Part shown: positions 1-7,714 of the stretch, in pieces | How positions within the stretch are numbered: the stretch's first letter is position 1 | How the letters are laid out: every line of letters starts with the position of its first letter | NCBI RefSeq assembly: GCF_013155125.1 | Contig: NZ_CP053564.1 | Span: 2,239,501 to 2,303,500, forward strand | DNA length: 64,000 nt | Direction of reading: 5' to 3' | From: Pseudonocardia broussonetiae | GTDB lineage: Bacteria > Actinomycetota > Actinomycetes > Mycobacteriales > Pseudonocardiaceae | The notes under the pieces: generated by a model | Database searches by the model: none | What the model was told of the DNA's origin: nothing | Seen by the model: only the letters and a program-made list of their open reading frames with translations | Made by a program: the position numbers and the translations under genes

Positions 1-329
1 GCTGCGGCGTTGCGCTCCGGGTCCAGATCCGCCCGCAGATCCAGGTGCAGGATCTCGGCCTCCCCGTGCATGACGAAGGCGTACTCGGGGCTGTACTCAT
101 CGACGCGCAGCCCGGCCCGAGTCCAGAACTCGCGAGCGGCGGCCATGTCGTGCACAGCAAAGATTGGAGTGATCGCAGGACGGGCGACGACGCGGCCGGC
201 CATGTTGTGGAGGCAGCTACCGCACACGGCGATCTCGGGGTGCAGTCCCAACCTCGAGACGTCTTCCGCAGGCCGGGGTTCGCCGCAGCAACCGCATGCC
301 ACGGTGGTCGGGCCCACTTCGTCGGTCAT
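1..329 (-). CDS. VOC (glyoxalase-fold) protein with N-terminal Cys pairs, 3' end outside window
   Basis: The first ~109 residues of a minus-strand gene run off the left edge. The N-terminus holds a CGCCG group and, about 25 residues later, CGSC, spaced like a small zinc ribbon. After residue 55 comes the typical first strand of a glyoxalase/bleomycin-resistance fold (ITPIFAVHDMAAAREFW, then FVMHGEAEILHLDL). Homologues are annotated as bleomycin resistance or VOC proteins; the substrate cannot be told. The ATG at 329 was chosen because it keeps the Cys pairs in the protein. The missing C-terminus prevents checking the second beta-alpha-beta module. Confidence 0.7.
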   Translation of the reverse strand, partial: MTDEVGPTTVACGCCGEPRPAEDVSRLGLHPEIAVCGSCLHNMAGRVVARPAITPIFAVHDMAAAREFWTRAGLRVDEYSPEYAFVMHGEAEILHLDLRADLDPERNAA

Positions 330-425
330 GGCGCCCCCTCGGCCTCGCCGTGAGCGTAGCGGGAGCACCTCGGCGGGCAGGCTGACTTCACAGACGAGCC
401 GCGCGGCACAGCTCCACGAGACTCG

Positions 426-707
426 TCAGTCGTCGGACGCGTGGACCCTGCGCCACCGCCGGCTCGCCGAGCGCTCTTCGCGTACGAACTCCTCGGCCCG
501 CGCTGCCGCCCGCCGCAGATGATCAGCCCGAGTCGGATCGGGATGGGCATCGGCTCGCTCGCGCAGGAGCTTGGCTAAGCGCTCGGAAGTGCGGGCCACC
601 TCGTCGGCAAGCCGAGCGACATCGCCGGCGAGCTCCTGGGATGTGCGCCGAACCTCACTGGACGAGGTCACCAGCTCGGGACCCCCACTGAGGCCACGAG
701 TAGTCAC
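426..707 (-). CDS. Small charged helical protein in operon with anti-sigma ATPase
   Basis: 93 residues, not assigned to a family. After a short Ser/Gly-rich start (SGGPELVTSSSEV) the rest is predicted almost entirely helical, rich in Arg, Glu and Ala, with heptad-like Leu/Val spacing around residues 22-50 (coiled coil likely). Its ATG overlaps the stop of the upstream RsbW-like ATPase gene by four bases (ATGA), so the two are probably translationally coupled. By context it may be a partner or regulator of that ATPase, but no STAS fold or kinase motif is visible. It has no signal peptide or membrane segment. Confidence 0.65.
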   Translation of the reverse strand: MTTRGLSGGPELVTSSSEVRRTSQELAGDVARLADEVARTSERLAKLLRERADAHPDPTRADHLRRAAARAEEFVREERSASRRWRRVHASDD

Positions 708-1093
708 GGTGCCTCCCCGGATCTCGCCTGAACCTCTGCCCAGACCGTCTTCCCTCCCGGTAAGACGACGTAGCCCCAGTTGCGACTCAGTGCGGCCACC
801 AGTCGCAACCCGCAGGCCGGTTCATGCTCCGACATGGACAGTCTGAGCCGGGGAATGTCGGGTGAGAAGTCGATGACGCGGATCACCGCGACCTCGCCGT
901 CATGCCCGACGTGGACCTCGCCCGGCGTGCCCGCATGCTCGATGACGTTGGTGACCAGCTCGTTCAGGACGAACATCACGTCATCCCGGTCTCTCGGAGC
1001 GACGCCCCACTGGTTCAGCGCTGAGGTGAGGTGTCTTCGGATCCCCGCGGGCGCGGTGATCTGAGGTTCGAACCGCCACGACGCTTCAGCCAC
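704..1093 (-). CDS. RsbW/SpoIIAB-like ATP-binding protein (anti-sigma/HATPase_c_2)
   Basis: 129 residues from a GTG start. The sequence has the GHKL ATPase N-box region (FVLNELVTNVIEHAG) at about 43-57 and a shortened ATP-lid region ending in CGLRLVAALSRNWGY, as in the many small actinobacterial serine kinase/anti-sigma proteins. Family members bind a sigma factor or phosphorylate a STAS-domain antagonist. No sigma factor or STAS gene lies next to it, so the target is unknown. It overlaps the following small helical gene by four bases. The start was set at GTG because the RFEPQITAP beginning is typical of the family length. Confidence 0.8.
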   Translation of the reverse strand: MAEASWRFEPQITAPAGIRRHLTSALNQWGVAPRDRDDVMFVLNELVTNVIEHAGTPGEVHVGHDGEVAVIRVIDFSPDIPRLRLSMSEHEPACGLRLVAALSRNWGYVVLPGGKTVWAEVQARSGEAP

Positions 1094-1661
1094 CTGTACC
1101 CGGGCTCCCTGCGTCGGCTGTTGGTCGATAGCTCATCCATGCGTGCCCGGTGAGAATCGCATCAAACTCTGGCCTGCAGATCATGCGGGCTCCGCCCGCG
1201 CCCGGCACCGCTCGGAGATCGGGGGAGTGCGGCGGGGTGGTGATCTCGCCGCGGCACGCCGAGACGGCTACCGGGTCGAGGGGCGGGGCACAAGGCGGGA
1301 AGACGTGCCTTGCACCCCGCCCCTCGACCCGGAAGGGTTCCACCCGCGCCGCGACGAGATCACCACCAGCATCCGGCGTGCAGGAAGGTCGTAGAGCGTT
1401 TCCCGCACCGTCTACGGGACCGGCACGTAACGACCACCGGCAGCGACATGATCAAAATCAGCGCTGTCGCAGGTCGAGGGCCGTGTGTCGCCGAGGCCCG
1501 CGGTTCCTGCGCAAGGACCTGCGGGCGCGGGAGGCGGCCACCGCCTGAGGCGGACCGGCCCCGGCGTCCACGGTGGAACTGCCACCGTGGCCCGCCGGGG
1601 CCTCTGCCGCTCCGTCCCGGCAGCACCCGCGCGACGTTCGACGGGTCGCGGCGCGCACCGG
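1094..1661. other. 568-bp gene-free region
   Basis: Open frames exist on both strands here but none has a recognisable domain or a credible ribosome-binding site, and they conflict with each other. The main structure is a 130-bp nested inverted repeat at 1237-1366, listed separately. The anti-sigma operon reads leftward from the left side, and the right side is the 3' end of a leftward sugar isomerase gene, so a promoter for the anti-sigma operon should lie somewhere here; I could not identify its boxes. Confidence 0.5.
1237..1366. repeat. Large nested inverted repeat (hairpin of about 130 bp)
   Basis: Outer arms at 1237-1255 and 1348-1366 match at 18 of 19 positions. After a symmetrical 15-base unpaired stretch on each side, inner arms at 1271-1288 and 1315-1332 match perfectly over 18 bases (core GGTCGAGGGGCGGGG). 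Two mismatches and a further six pairs (1291-1296 with 1307-1312) close on a 10-base loop. It may be a strong terminator for the leftward gene at 1662-2522, or a miniature palindromic element. No transposase or target-site duplication was seen. Confidence 0.8.
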
Positions 1662-2522
1662 TCAGACCGGCCGGCGTGGCGCCCCGGCTGCGGCGAGGAC
1701 CGCCGTTGCGGCGGCGGCGGCCCGACGTGCCGCCTCCTCGACCGGCAGCGCACGCAGCTGCGGGGTGTTGACCTCCACGCACCACGGCCCGGTGAAGCCG
1801 GCGCGCAGCACGGCGCGGACCAGGCCGACGACGTCGAGGTCGCCCTCTCCGGGCAGCCGGCGCGTGGCGCGGGCGTGGGCGAGGAAGTCCGCGTGCACCC
1901 GCGGTCCGTCGTTGAGCTGGACCGCGGCGACCGGCCCCGTCAGCGCGGCGGGTTCTCCGCCGTTGTGGGAGAAGTGCCAGACGTCGATGAGGCTCCCGAC
2001 GTTCGACGCCTGCACCCTGCCCAGCAGCTCCGCGACGGTGTCCGGGCCCGCGAGGACGGACCACGGGAACGCCTCGACGGCGACCAGCAGGCCGCGCTGT
2101 GCGAGGCGGCCTGCCAGCGCATCGAGCCGTGCGGCAGCGGCGTCGAGGTCGAGCGTGCCGTCGCCACGGAACTCGCCCGCGCTGACGTGGCGGCCCCCGA
2201 ACGCATCGGCCACCGCTTCGACGCGGGCGACGCCGGCATCCAGGTCGACCGGATCTCCATCCAGCGCCCAGCCGCCCAGGAACTCGATCTCGACGACACG
2301 CAGACCCGTCTCGGCCAGCACCGCGCGCATGTCCGCGACGTCCAGCCCGGACGAGATCGTGCGGGGCAGGTCGTCGACGTGCAGCCCGATCCCGGTGAAC
2401 CCCGCCGCCGCGGCCGCCCGGCACCGCTCGGTGAACGGGAACCGGGGTTCCTCGCCGAAGCCGGCGCCGGTCAAGGTGAAGAAGCTCGCGACGAGGTCGT
2501 AGCCGCGCCCGGTGTCAGCCAC
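1662..2522 (-). CDS. Sugar phosphate isomerase/epimerase (AP endonuclease 2-like TIM barrel)
   Basis: 286 residues from GTG. The protein shows the xylose-isomerase-like TIM barrel pattern: GFTGIGLHVDD early, then AEFRGDGTLDL, LVAVEAFPWS (metal-binding Glu strand), VGSLIDVWHFSHNGG (Asp/His strand) and a late WCVEVNTPQLR strand. Related enzymes isomerise or epimerise sugars or inositol intermediates in the cytoplasm; the exact substrate is unknown. It stands alone, with 171 bases separating it from the next leftward gene, and the nested inverted repeat lies downstream of its stop. Confidence 0.75.
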   Translation of the reverse strand: MADTGRGYDLVASFFTLTGAGFGEEPRFPFTERCRAAAAAGFTGIGLHVDDLPRTISSGLDVADMRAVLAETGLRVVEIEFLGGWALDGDPVDLDAGVARVEAVADAFGGRHVSAGEFRGDGTLDLDAAAARLDALAGRLAQRGLLVAVEAFPWSVLAGPDTVAELLGRVQASNVGSLIDVWHFSHNGGEPAALTGPVAAVQLNDGPRVHADFLAHARATRRLPGEGDLDVVGLVRAVLRAGFTGPWCVEVNTPQLRALPVEEAARRAAAAATAVLAAAGAPRRPV

Positions 2523-2693
2523 GGTCGGCGGTCACCCCGAGGATGCGCACGAGCCCTCCCGTCCCGGGCCAGCACCACCCGGCTACCGCGGGCCTCGTTC
2601 CGCCAGCCTCTCGAGGCACTCCGACGAGGTCAACGATCCGCCCCAGCCCTTCCAGGCAGCGGAACCCGGACCTGCGGGCGCAGGCCCGAGCCG

Positions 2694-3368
2694 CTACGGC
2701 GGGCAGCAGCCGTCCGAGCACGCCTCCGCCGCCGGTCCGGACACCGGCGGCGGGGCGCAGCACAGGTCCCCGCGCCACGCGGCACGGCCCTCCCGCACGG
2801 CGAGGACGGCCAGGACCAGACCGGCGACGGGGTCGGCCCACCACCACCCCAGCGCCGCGTCGAGCACCAGGCCGACGAGCACGGCCGCGGACAGGTAGGT
2901 GCACAGCAGGGTCTGCTTCGAGTCGGCCACCGCGCTGGCCGACCCGAGTTCCGTCCCCGCCCGGCGCTGCGCCAGCGACAGGAACGGCATCACCACGACG
3001 CTCACGGCCACCAGGACGATGCCGACGGTCGAGTGCTCCGCGTCGGCCCCGCCCAGCAGCGCCCGGGCCGACTCGACCGCCACGTAGGCCGCCAGGGCGA
3101 AGAACGACCAGGCGATGACCCGCAGAGCCACCCGTTCGCGGCGCCGGGGGTCGGGGCCGGCGAACTGCCAGGCGACGGCCGCCGCGGAGCCGACCTCGAT
3201 CAGCGAGTCCAGGCCGAACCCGATCAGCGCCACCGACGAGGCGATCGTCCCGGCCGTGAGGGCGACGGCGGCCTCGACCAGGTTGTAGGTGATCGTGCCC
3301 GCGACCAGCCACCGGACGCGGCGGCGCAGGACGGCCTGCCGCTCGGCGGTGGGCGCGGCGGCGGTCAC
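2694..3368 (-). CDS. Cation diffusion facilitator family metal exporter with Cys-rich tail
   Basis: 224 residues from a GTG that overlaps the stop of the upstream ArsR gene (GTGA). Several membrane segments are visible, beginning WLVAGTITYNLVEAAVAL, with the CDF metal-site signature GFGLDSLIEVGS in TM2 and VADSKQTLLCTYLS around TM5. The protein ends with an unusual tail holding five Cys in its last 23 residues (LCC...EACSDGCCPP), probably a soft-metal docking site. CDF proteins export divalent metals by proton antiport; pairing with a CmtR-like sensor points to Cd/Pb/Zn. A longer upstream frame was rejected because it overruns the ArsR gene. Confidence 0.85.
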   Translation of the reverse strand: MTAAAPTAERQAVLRRRVRWLVAGTITYNLVEAAVALTAGTIASSVALIGFGLDSLIEVGSAAAVAWQFAGPDPRRRERVALRVIAWSFFALAAYVAVESARALLGGADAEHSTVGIVLVAVSVVVMPFLSLAQRRAGTELGSASAVADSKQTLLCTYLSAAVLVGLVLDAALGWWWADPVAGLVLAVLAVREGRAAWRGDLCCAPPPVSGPAAEACSDGCCPP

Positions 3369-3715
3369 GACGCCTGCTCCACCGGGGCCGGCGCGCCGTA
3401 CGCCGGGCACAGCGCGACCGCGGCCCCGGTCTCCGCGAGCAGCACCTCCGCGCTGCGCAGCACGTCGATCAGCTCGGGGCGGGTGAGCGCGTAGTAGGAC
3501 TGCCGGCCCTCGGTGCGGGAGTCGACGAGCCGGCAGTCGCGCAGGCACGCGAGGTGCTGGGAGACCGTCGACTGCGCCAGCCCCAGCATCCGGGTCAGGT
3601 CGACGACCCGGGCCTCGCCCTCGGCCAGCCGCAGGACGATGGCCAGCCGCGCCGGGTCGGCCAGGGACCGGAACAGCGCCACGGCCGGCACCACGTCGAC
3701 GGCACCACAACTCAT
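3365..3715 (-). CDS. ArsR/SmtB metal sensor, CmtR-like (Cd/Pb)
   Basis: 116 residues with a winged-helix ArsR core (LADPARLAIVLRLAEGEARVVDL, then recognition region LGLAQSTVSQHLACLRDCRLV). Cysteines fall at positions 57 and 61 (CLRDC) and at 103 (ALCPAYG). In M. tuberculosis CmtR the Cd/Pb ligands are Cys57, Cys61 and Cys102, so the alpha4C plus C-terminal ligand set is reproduced. A further Cys at residue 3 could contribute. It is expected to repress itself and the overlapping CDF exporter until metal binds. The ATG at 3715 is preferred; a GTG two codons upstream is possible. Confidence 0.88.
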   Translation of the reverse strand: MSCGAVDVVPAVALFRSLADPARLAIVLRLAEGEARVVDLTRMLGLAQSTVSQHLACLRDCRLVDSRTEGRQSYYALTRPELIDVLRSAEVLLAETGAAVALCPAYGAPAPVEQAS

Positions 3716-3964
3716 CGTCACGCAGCGATGGTAGCGGCTGAGGACGATGGGAAGCGCGGTCGGGCTCCCGGTGGAACGGTGCAGCCCCCATTCGCTGCGA
3801 CCGGACACGCAGCGCGTCGCGTTCGCAGCAACCGTGCGCGGAAGTGGCGCATCCTGCGCGGCGGTCGGAGCAATTCGAGCCCGTGGGGCATGAACCCGGG
3901 TTGTCGGCGAATCGGCATGGGTATGCCGGGCTGGTCCCATTCGACCCACCGACAGGAATTGACG

Positions 3965-4414
3965 ATGCGCACACGAATCGCCGCCGCGGCAGCAGCACTG
4001 GCCACCACCGCGACCATCGGTCTCGCCGGCCCCGCCGTCGCCCAGCCCCCGCCCGCCCAGGAGGGCCTGATCAACGTGAACGTGTCCGACCTCGACGTGC
4101 AGGTCCCCATCGCGATCGCCGCCAACATCTGCGACGTCACGGTCGCGGTACTGGTGTCCCAGCTGCAGGACGGGGCGGCGGACTGCACGGCCACCGGTGA
4201 CGCGGACGCCATCACCACGTCCAGCAGCGGTCCTGCGCCGCGGCAGTCCGGCCTGGTCAACGTCAACCTCAGCGACGTCGCCGTGCAGGTGCCGGTGACC
4301 GTGGCGGCCAACGTGTGCGACGTCAGCGTCGCGGTCCTGGTCGACGAGCTGGAGGACGGCTCCGCCCCGTGCGACGCCGACTCCGACGCCAACGCGGTCA
4401 TCACCCCCGCCTGA
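3965..4414 (+). CDS. Secreted protein with two chaplin-like repeats
   Basis: 149 residues. A signal peptide ends near residue 26 (LAGPAVA). Two ~40-residue repeats follow: GL(I/V)NVN(V/L)SD, then VQVP(I/V), AAN(I/V)CDV(T/S)VAVLV, and an acidic stretch closing with a second Cys (DG..A/P..C). Alternating hydrophobic residues, VQVP, the NxC and two Cys about 18 apart resemble the chaplin domain of Streptomyces, whose members assemble into amyloid-like surface films. No sortase motif or C-terminal membrane anchor is present. It is monocistronic with a 16-bp hairpin 27 bases downstream. The chaplin link is inference from pattern, not alignment. Confidence 0.75.
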   Translation: MRTRIAAAAAALATTATIGLAGPAVAQPPPAQEGLINVNVSDLDVQVPIAIAANICDVTVAVLVSQLQDGAADCTATGDADAITTSSSGPAPRQSGLVNVNLSDVAVQVPVTVAANVCDVSVAVLVDELEDGSAPCDADSDANAVITPA

Positions 4415-4440
4415 CGTCCGGCGGCCGCACGACGGCGGAC

Positions 4441-4478
4441 GGCGGGACCGGGATGCGCCACGGCATCCCGGTCCCGCC
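4441..4478 (+). terminator. Hairpin terminator after the chaplin-like gene
   Basis: Perfect 16-bp arms (4441-4456 and 4463-4478, GGCGGGACCGGGATGC and its complement) close on a 6-base loop. There is no T-tract, as is usual in high-GC actinobacteria. It lies between the stop at 4414 and a convergent gene ending at 4665. Confidence 0.75.
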
Positions 4479-4664
4479 GCGCGCCCGTGCTCCGATCGCG
4501 ACGACAGGTGGTCGCAGTGCACGACGGCACCATTGTCGTAATGGGATCACCAGCGGTTCGTCGCCGTCGAGAATGCAGATCTCCTGCAAATGCGCTCGCG
4601 CCGCCCGCAATGATCGCGAATCGCTCGTCGTGCCGTTCTTCAGGAAGTGTGGAACGGTTCCATT

Positions 4665-5294
4665 TCACTCCGGGACGCGGGCGGCGAGGACCGGCTGACC
4701 CGGGCCGGTGAGCTCCTGCGCGGTGCCACGCCGCCCGGCGATCGCCATCAGCAGGGACTCGGCGGGCCCCTCGACCACCGGGCCGGTGCCGGCGCTCCAG
4801 TCCAGGTCGGTGGCGGCCAGCGCCAGTCCGCGCACGCGCTTCGCCGCTCCGATGGTCGGCGCGGTGCGCGCGAAGTCCAGCGCGACGCGCAGGCGGTCGG
4901 CGGGGATCTCACGGGGGAGGCCGAGGGGGCGGCGGATGTCCTGCTGGTGGATGACGCCGTCGGTCAGGGCGATCCGCCCGCCGAACCCGGCCGTGAGGCC
5001 CCGGGGCTGCTGGTGGTCCCGGACCAGTGCGAGCAGGTCGTCGGGGCTGCGACCGGCGTACGCCGCGACGCCCGCGCCGTTGACCCGGTCCGGGAGGATC
5101 CCGCCCCGGACGAACCGCGCGACGAGGCCGACCGTGCTCAGTTCCTCGTAGCTGAACATGTGCGCCACGACGTCGCGGACGCGCCACCCGGCGCACAGCG
5201 ACGGCGCGTCCCACTGCGCCGGCGTCAGCGTGGCGAGGAGGTCGGCGAGGTCGGCCCGCTCGTCCCGCGCGAGGGCCATCGCGTCGCCGGTCAC
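4665..5294 (-). CDS. Maleylpyruvate isomerase/mycothiol-dependent enzyme family protein
   Basis: 209 residues from GTG, whose first bases overlap the stop of the preceding SRPBCC gene. The N-terminus (DERADLADLLATLTPAQWDAPSLCAGWRVRDVVAHM) is the DinB/MDMPI four-helix motif with the metal-binding His in VVAHM; a further DGVIHQQDIRRPLGLP segment carries the other His ligands. Family members use mycothiol, the actinobacterial thiol, in isomerase or transferase reactions. It is last in an arsR-SRPBCC operon, so it may act in a detoxification response. An ATG at 5279 is an alternative start. Confidence 0.8.
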   Translation of the reverse strand: MTGDAMALARDERADLADLLATLTPAQWDAPSLCAGWRVRDVVAHMFSYEELSTVGLVARFVRGGILPDRVNGAGVAAYAGRSPDDLLALVRDHQQPRGLTAGFGGRIALTDGVIHQQDIRRPLGLPREIPADRLRVALDFARTAPTIGAAKRVRGLALAATDLDWSAGTGPVVEGPAESLLMAIAGRRGTAQELTGPGQPVLAARVPE

Positions 5295-5773
5295 GACCGG
5301 CCCGCCACGACCGCGCCGAACCCGTCGAGCAGGAACACCCAGCCGCCGCCACCGCGGATCGCGTCGTTGATCGTCCCGCCGCCCACGAGCCGCTCGAAGG
5401 AGCCGTGCTCGACGTCGACCACGGTCTCCGCCGGGCCGCTCGCGGTGAACCGGACCTCGATCTCGCTGGCGTGCGCGGGGTCGGGGTCGAACTGCCAGGA
5501 CCCGTTGATCTGCCAGGTGAGCACCAGCCGGTGCGGGGGGTCCCAGACGAGCACGCGGCCCCAGTCGCACTCCGTCCCGTCCACGCCGCGCTCGTACCAG
5601 CGGCCGTCCACGCGGGGCTCCAGGACCACCTCCTCCACCTCGGCCGCGCCGATGTGGAACTGGTGGGGCCACCAGGCGTCGACCTCGCCGGTGAACACCC
5701 GGAACGCCTCGTCGATCGGCACCGCGACGGTGGCGCTGTCGGTGATCGGGGGGATCGGGGCCGTCGTGGTCAT
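5291..5773 (-). CDS. SRPBCC/AHSA1-like START-domain protein
   Basis: 160 residues with the helix-grip fold pattern of activator of Hsp90 ATPase-like proteins: early VAVPIDEAFRVFTGEVDAWW, a middle GRWYERGVDGTECDWGRVLVWDPPHRLVLTW segment, and the C-terminal helix after GGGGWVFLLDGF. Such proteins bind hydrophobic ligands in a deep cavity and often sit beside an ArsR repressor, as here. The start ATG overlaps the ArsR stop (ATGA) and its own stop overlaps the next GTG, giving a tightly coupled three-gene operon. The ligand is unknown. Confidence 0.82.
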   Translation of the reverse strand: MTTTAPIPPITDSATVAVPIDEAFRVFTGEVDAWWPHQFHIGAAEVEEVVLEPRVDGRWYERGVDGTECDWGRVLVWDPPHRLVLTWQINGSWQFDPDPAHASEIEVRFTASGPAETVVDVEHGSFERLVGGGTINDAIRGGGGWVFLLDGFGAVVAGRS

Positions 5774-6102
5774 GGGGTCTCCTGTCGGGGCTCGGGGGGA
5801 GGGGTCTCGGCGACCTTCTGGAACCCGGTCAGGGCGTCGGCCCAGACCCCGTCCAGCCAGGCCCGCAGCGCGGTCACCCCGGCCTGGTCGAGGCGGTAGA
5901 TGCGCCGGGTCCCCTCGGCGTGGCTGTCGACCAGGCCGCCGTCCTTGAGGACGCGCAGGTGCTGGGAGACCGCCGGGCGGCTGATCGGGAGCCGGTCCGC
6001 GAGCTGCTGGACCGAGAGCGGCCCGCGGGCGAGCAGCTCGAAGATGGCGCGGCGGGTCGGGTCGCCGAGCAGACCCAGCCCCGCATCTCCGTAAGCCGTC
6101 AC
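5770..6102 (-). CDS. ArsR-family repressor of the SRPBCC operon
   Basis: 110 residues from GTG. The sequence [63 protein letters not shown] is the complete winged-helix of the non-metal ArsR subgroup that accompanies SRPBCC proteins; no Cys is present, so it is not a thiol-based metal sensor. It is first in a three-gene operon with 4-base overlaps and is presumably autoregulatory. Upstream of the start, CCGT-CACGA-ACGG (6097-6109) is a small inverted repeat that could be part of an operator, but it overlaps the start codon and support is weak. Confidence 0.88.
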   Translation of the reverse strand: MTAYGDAGLGLLGDPTRRAIFELLARGPLSVQQLADRLPISRPAVSQHLRVLKDGGLVDSHAEGTRRIYRLDQAGVTALRAWLDGVWADALTGFQKVAETPPPEPRQETP

Positions 6103-6170
6103 GAACGGTAAGGCTAGACGTACGGATGCGGTGTGCGCAACGGTCCCGGCCGCCGTGGGGGGCCCGGGCG

Positions 6171-6782
6171 TCAGGGTCGGTGCGCCGCCACCGCCCGCGC
6201 ACCCGCCGTGTCGCCGACCGACTCCAGGCCGGTGATCACGCCGTCCACGTCGGCGGCGGGGCGGTTCTGGCTGAGCTTGAACTTCGCGTCGATCCGGTCG
6301 ATGCGCACCTCGACGCCCACGATCGCCCGCAGCTGGCCGCGCAGGAACTTCTCCGGGGCGTCGTCGACGCTCCACGGGGCGGGCCGACCGGTCTCGTGCA
6401 GGTCGGTCAGCCGGCGCACGACCTGCTCCACCCAGTCGACGTCGTCGTGCACCGTGACGGGGCCGCGCACGTGCGCCGTCACGTAGTTCCAGGTCGGGAC
6501 GACGCGCCCGTGCTCGGCCTTCGAGGCGTACCAGGAGGGGCTGACGTAGGAGTCCGGGCCGCGCACGATCACCAGGGCGGGGAGGCCGTCGGCCCGCGTC
6601 CAGTGGTCGTTGTTGCGGGCGAAGTGGCCCAGCAGCACGCCGCGGTCGGGGTCGTGCACGAACGGCAGCATCGTCGCCTCCGGCCCGTCCGGGCCGGCCG
6701 TCACCAGGTCGGCGGCGCCGGGGTGGCGGAGCAGTTCCCGCACGTCGTCGTCGGTGGGTGCGAAGTGGGTGGGGACGTACAC
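6171..6782 (-). CDS. FMN-binding negative regulator, PaiB family
   Basis: 203 residues starting [12 protein letters not shown], the hallmark N-terminus of PaiB proteins. The split-barrel FMN-binding core is seen in [26 protein letters not shown] and [28 protein letters not shown], followed by the C-terminal KFKLSQNRP segment typical of the family. B. subtilis PaiB was described as a negative regulator of sporulation and degradative enzymes; in actinobacteria the role is not defined and it may simply be a flavin enzyme. It is transcribed alone and diverges from ynfA. Confidence 0.88.
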   Translation of the reverse strand: MYVPTHFAPTDDDVRELLRHPGAADLVTAGPDGPEATMLPFVHDPDRGVLLGHFARNNDHWTRADGLPALVIVRGPDSYVSPSWYASKAEHGRVVPTWNYVTAHVRGPVTVHDDVDWVEQVVRRLTDLHETGRPAPWSVDDAPEKFLRGQLRAIVGVEVRIDRIDAKFKLSQNRPAADVDGVITGLESVGDTAGARAVAAHRP

Positions 6783-6926
6783 GCCCCCGACTCTACGAGC
6801 GCCGGCCGCGCGAACTGCGCATCCGCCGGCCTCCCGCGTGCGTCCGGACGTGCGCGGGAGGCTGGTCTACCGTCCCCGCGTGCCCACCCCCCGCCCCACC
6901 GCGACCCTCGGCGAGGAGCCGGGACC

Positions 6927-7259
6927 GTGCTGATCGCCCGGTCGGTCGCACTGTTCGTCGTCGCCGCCCTGTTCGAGATCGGCGGGGCGTGGCTGGTGTG
7001 GCAGGGCGTCCGCGAGCACCGGGGGTGGGTGTGGATCGGGGCGGGCGTGATCGCGCTCGGCGCCTACGGCTTCGTCGCCACCCTCCAGCCCGACGCCCAG
7101 TTCGGCCGGATCCTCGCCGCGTACGGGGGCGTGTTCGTCGCAGGTTCGCTGGCGTGGGGGATGGTCGCCGACGGCTACCGCCCCGACCGCTACGACGTGG
7201 TCGGTGCGCTGGTCTGCCTCGCCGGCGTCGCGGTGATCATGTACGCCCCGCGCGGCTGA
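6927..7259 (+). CDS. YnfA family (UPF0060) small membrane protein
   Basis: 110 residues from GTG with four hydrophobic segments. The family signature is clear: [86 protein letters not shown]. YnfA resembles the small multidrug resistance fold and has been proposed to export cationic drugs, but its role in actinobacteria is unproven. The next gene converges on it six bases after the stop. Confidence 0.9.
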   Translation: MLIARSVALFVVAALFEIGGAWLVWQGVREHRGWVWIGAGVIALGAYGFVATLQPDAQFGRILAAYGGVFVAGSLAWGMVADGYRPDRYDVVGALVCLAGVAVIMYAPRG

Positions 7260-7265
7260 GCGGCG

Positions 7266-7691
7266 TCACCCGCCCATGTAGGCCAGCTCGAGCTGGATGT
7301 TGTCCGGGTCGCGGAACACGATGACGGAGTAGGGCATCGGCTCCGTCGCGTCGATGACGCCGGAGTGCTCGACCCCCGACTCGTCGAGCCAGGCCGCCCA
7401 CCGGTCGAGGTCGTCGTGGTGCGCGACGCCGATGGCGAGGTGGTCGAGCCCGGTGCGCGACTCGTGGGCCGTCTCGCCGCCGTTGGCGACGTGGTGGTGC
7501 AGGCCGATGGCCAGGCCGTTCTCGGGGTGCATGAGCACGACCGCGTGACCGCTCTCCTCGTTGCCCCAGTGCGGGAACGGCGCCGGGATCCGCTGCAGGC
7601 CGAGCACGCGCTCGTACCAGGCGGCACTGGCCTCGACGTCGCGCACGGTCGCGGCGAAGTGGTGGAGCCCGGTGGAGGGGGGAGGGGTCAT
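7266..7691 (-). CDS. VOC family protein (glyoxalase/dioxygenase superfamily)
   Basis: 141 residues. Two beta-alpha-beta-beta-beta modules are visible: STGLHHFAATVRDVEASAAWYERVLGL with the first metal-type His (LHHFA), and TGLDHLAIGVAHHDDLDRWAAWL with DHLAIGV. The C-terminal IVFRDPDNIQLELAYMG holds the last Glu ligand (QLELA). The set His/His/Glu fits a metal-dependent VOC enzyme; substrate unknown. The ATG at 7691 begins 24 bases before the downstream end of the convergent/tandem DHFR-like gene at 7715, so the two may be cotranscribed. Confidence 0.82.
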   Translation of the reverse strand: MTPPPSTGLHHFAATVRDVEASAAWYERVLGLQRIPAPFPHWGNEESGHAVVLMHPENGLAIGLHHHVANGGETAHESRTGLDHLAIGVAHHDDLDRWAAWLDESGVEHSGVIDATEPMPYSVIVFRDPDNIQLELAYMGG

Positions 7692-7714
7692 GTCCGCGAC
7701 GCTAGTGGCGTGGG

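Noticed and set aside
1036..1080. tRNA-like T-loop sequence GGTTCGAACC
   Set aside because: It lies inside the RsbW-like gene, and no cloverleaf can be formed around it.
1150..1548. Possible small genes in the 1094-1661 gap
   Set aside because: Frames have no domain, conflict with each other and pass through the inverted repeat, so they were not called.
3365..4522. Long minus-strand frame including the ArsR gene
   Set aside because: The upstream extension runs across the chaplin-like gene and lacks a domain; the ArsR start is at 3715.
4665..5672. Longer 335-codon version of the mycothiol-enzyme gene
   Set aside because: The extra N-terminus overlaps the SRPBCC gene and is not protein-like; GTG 5294 gives a proper 4-base overlap.
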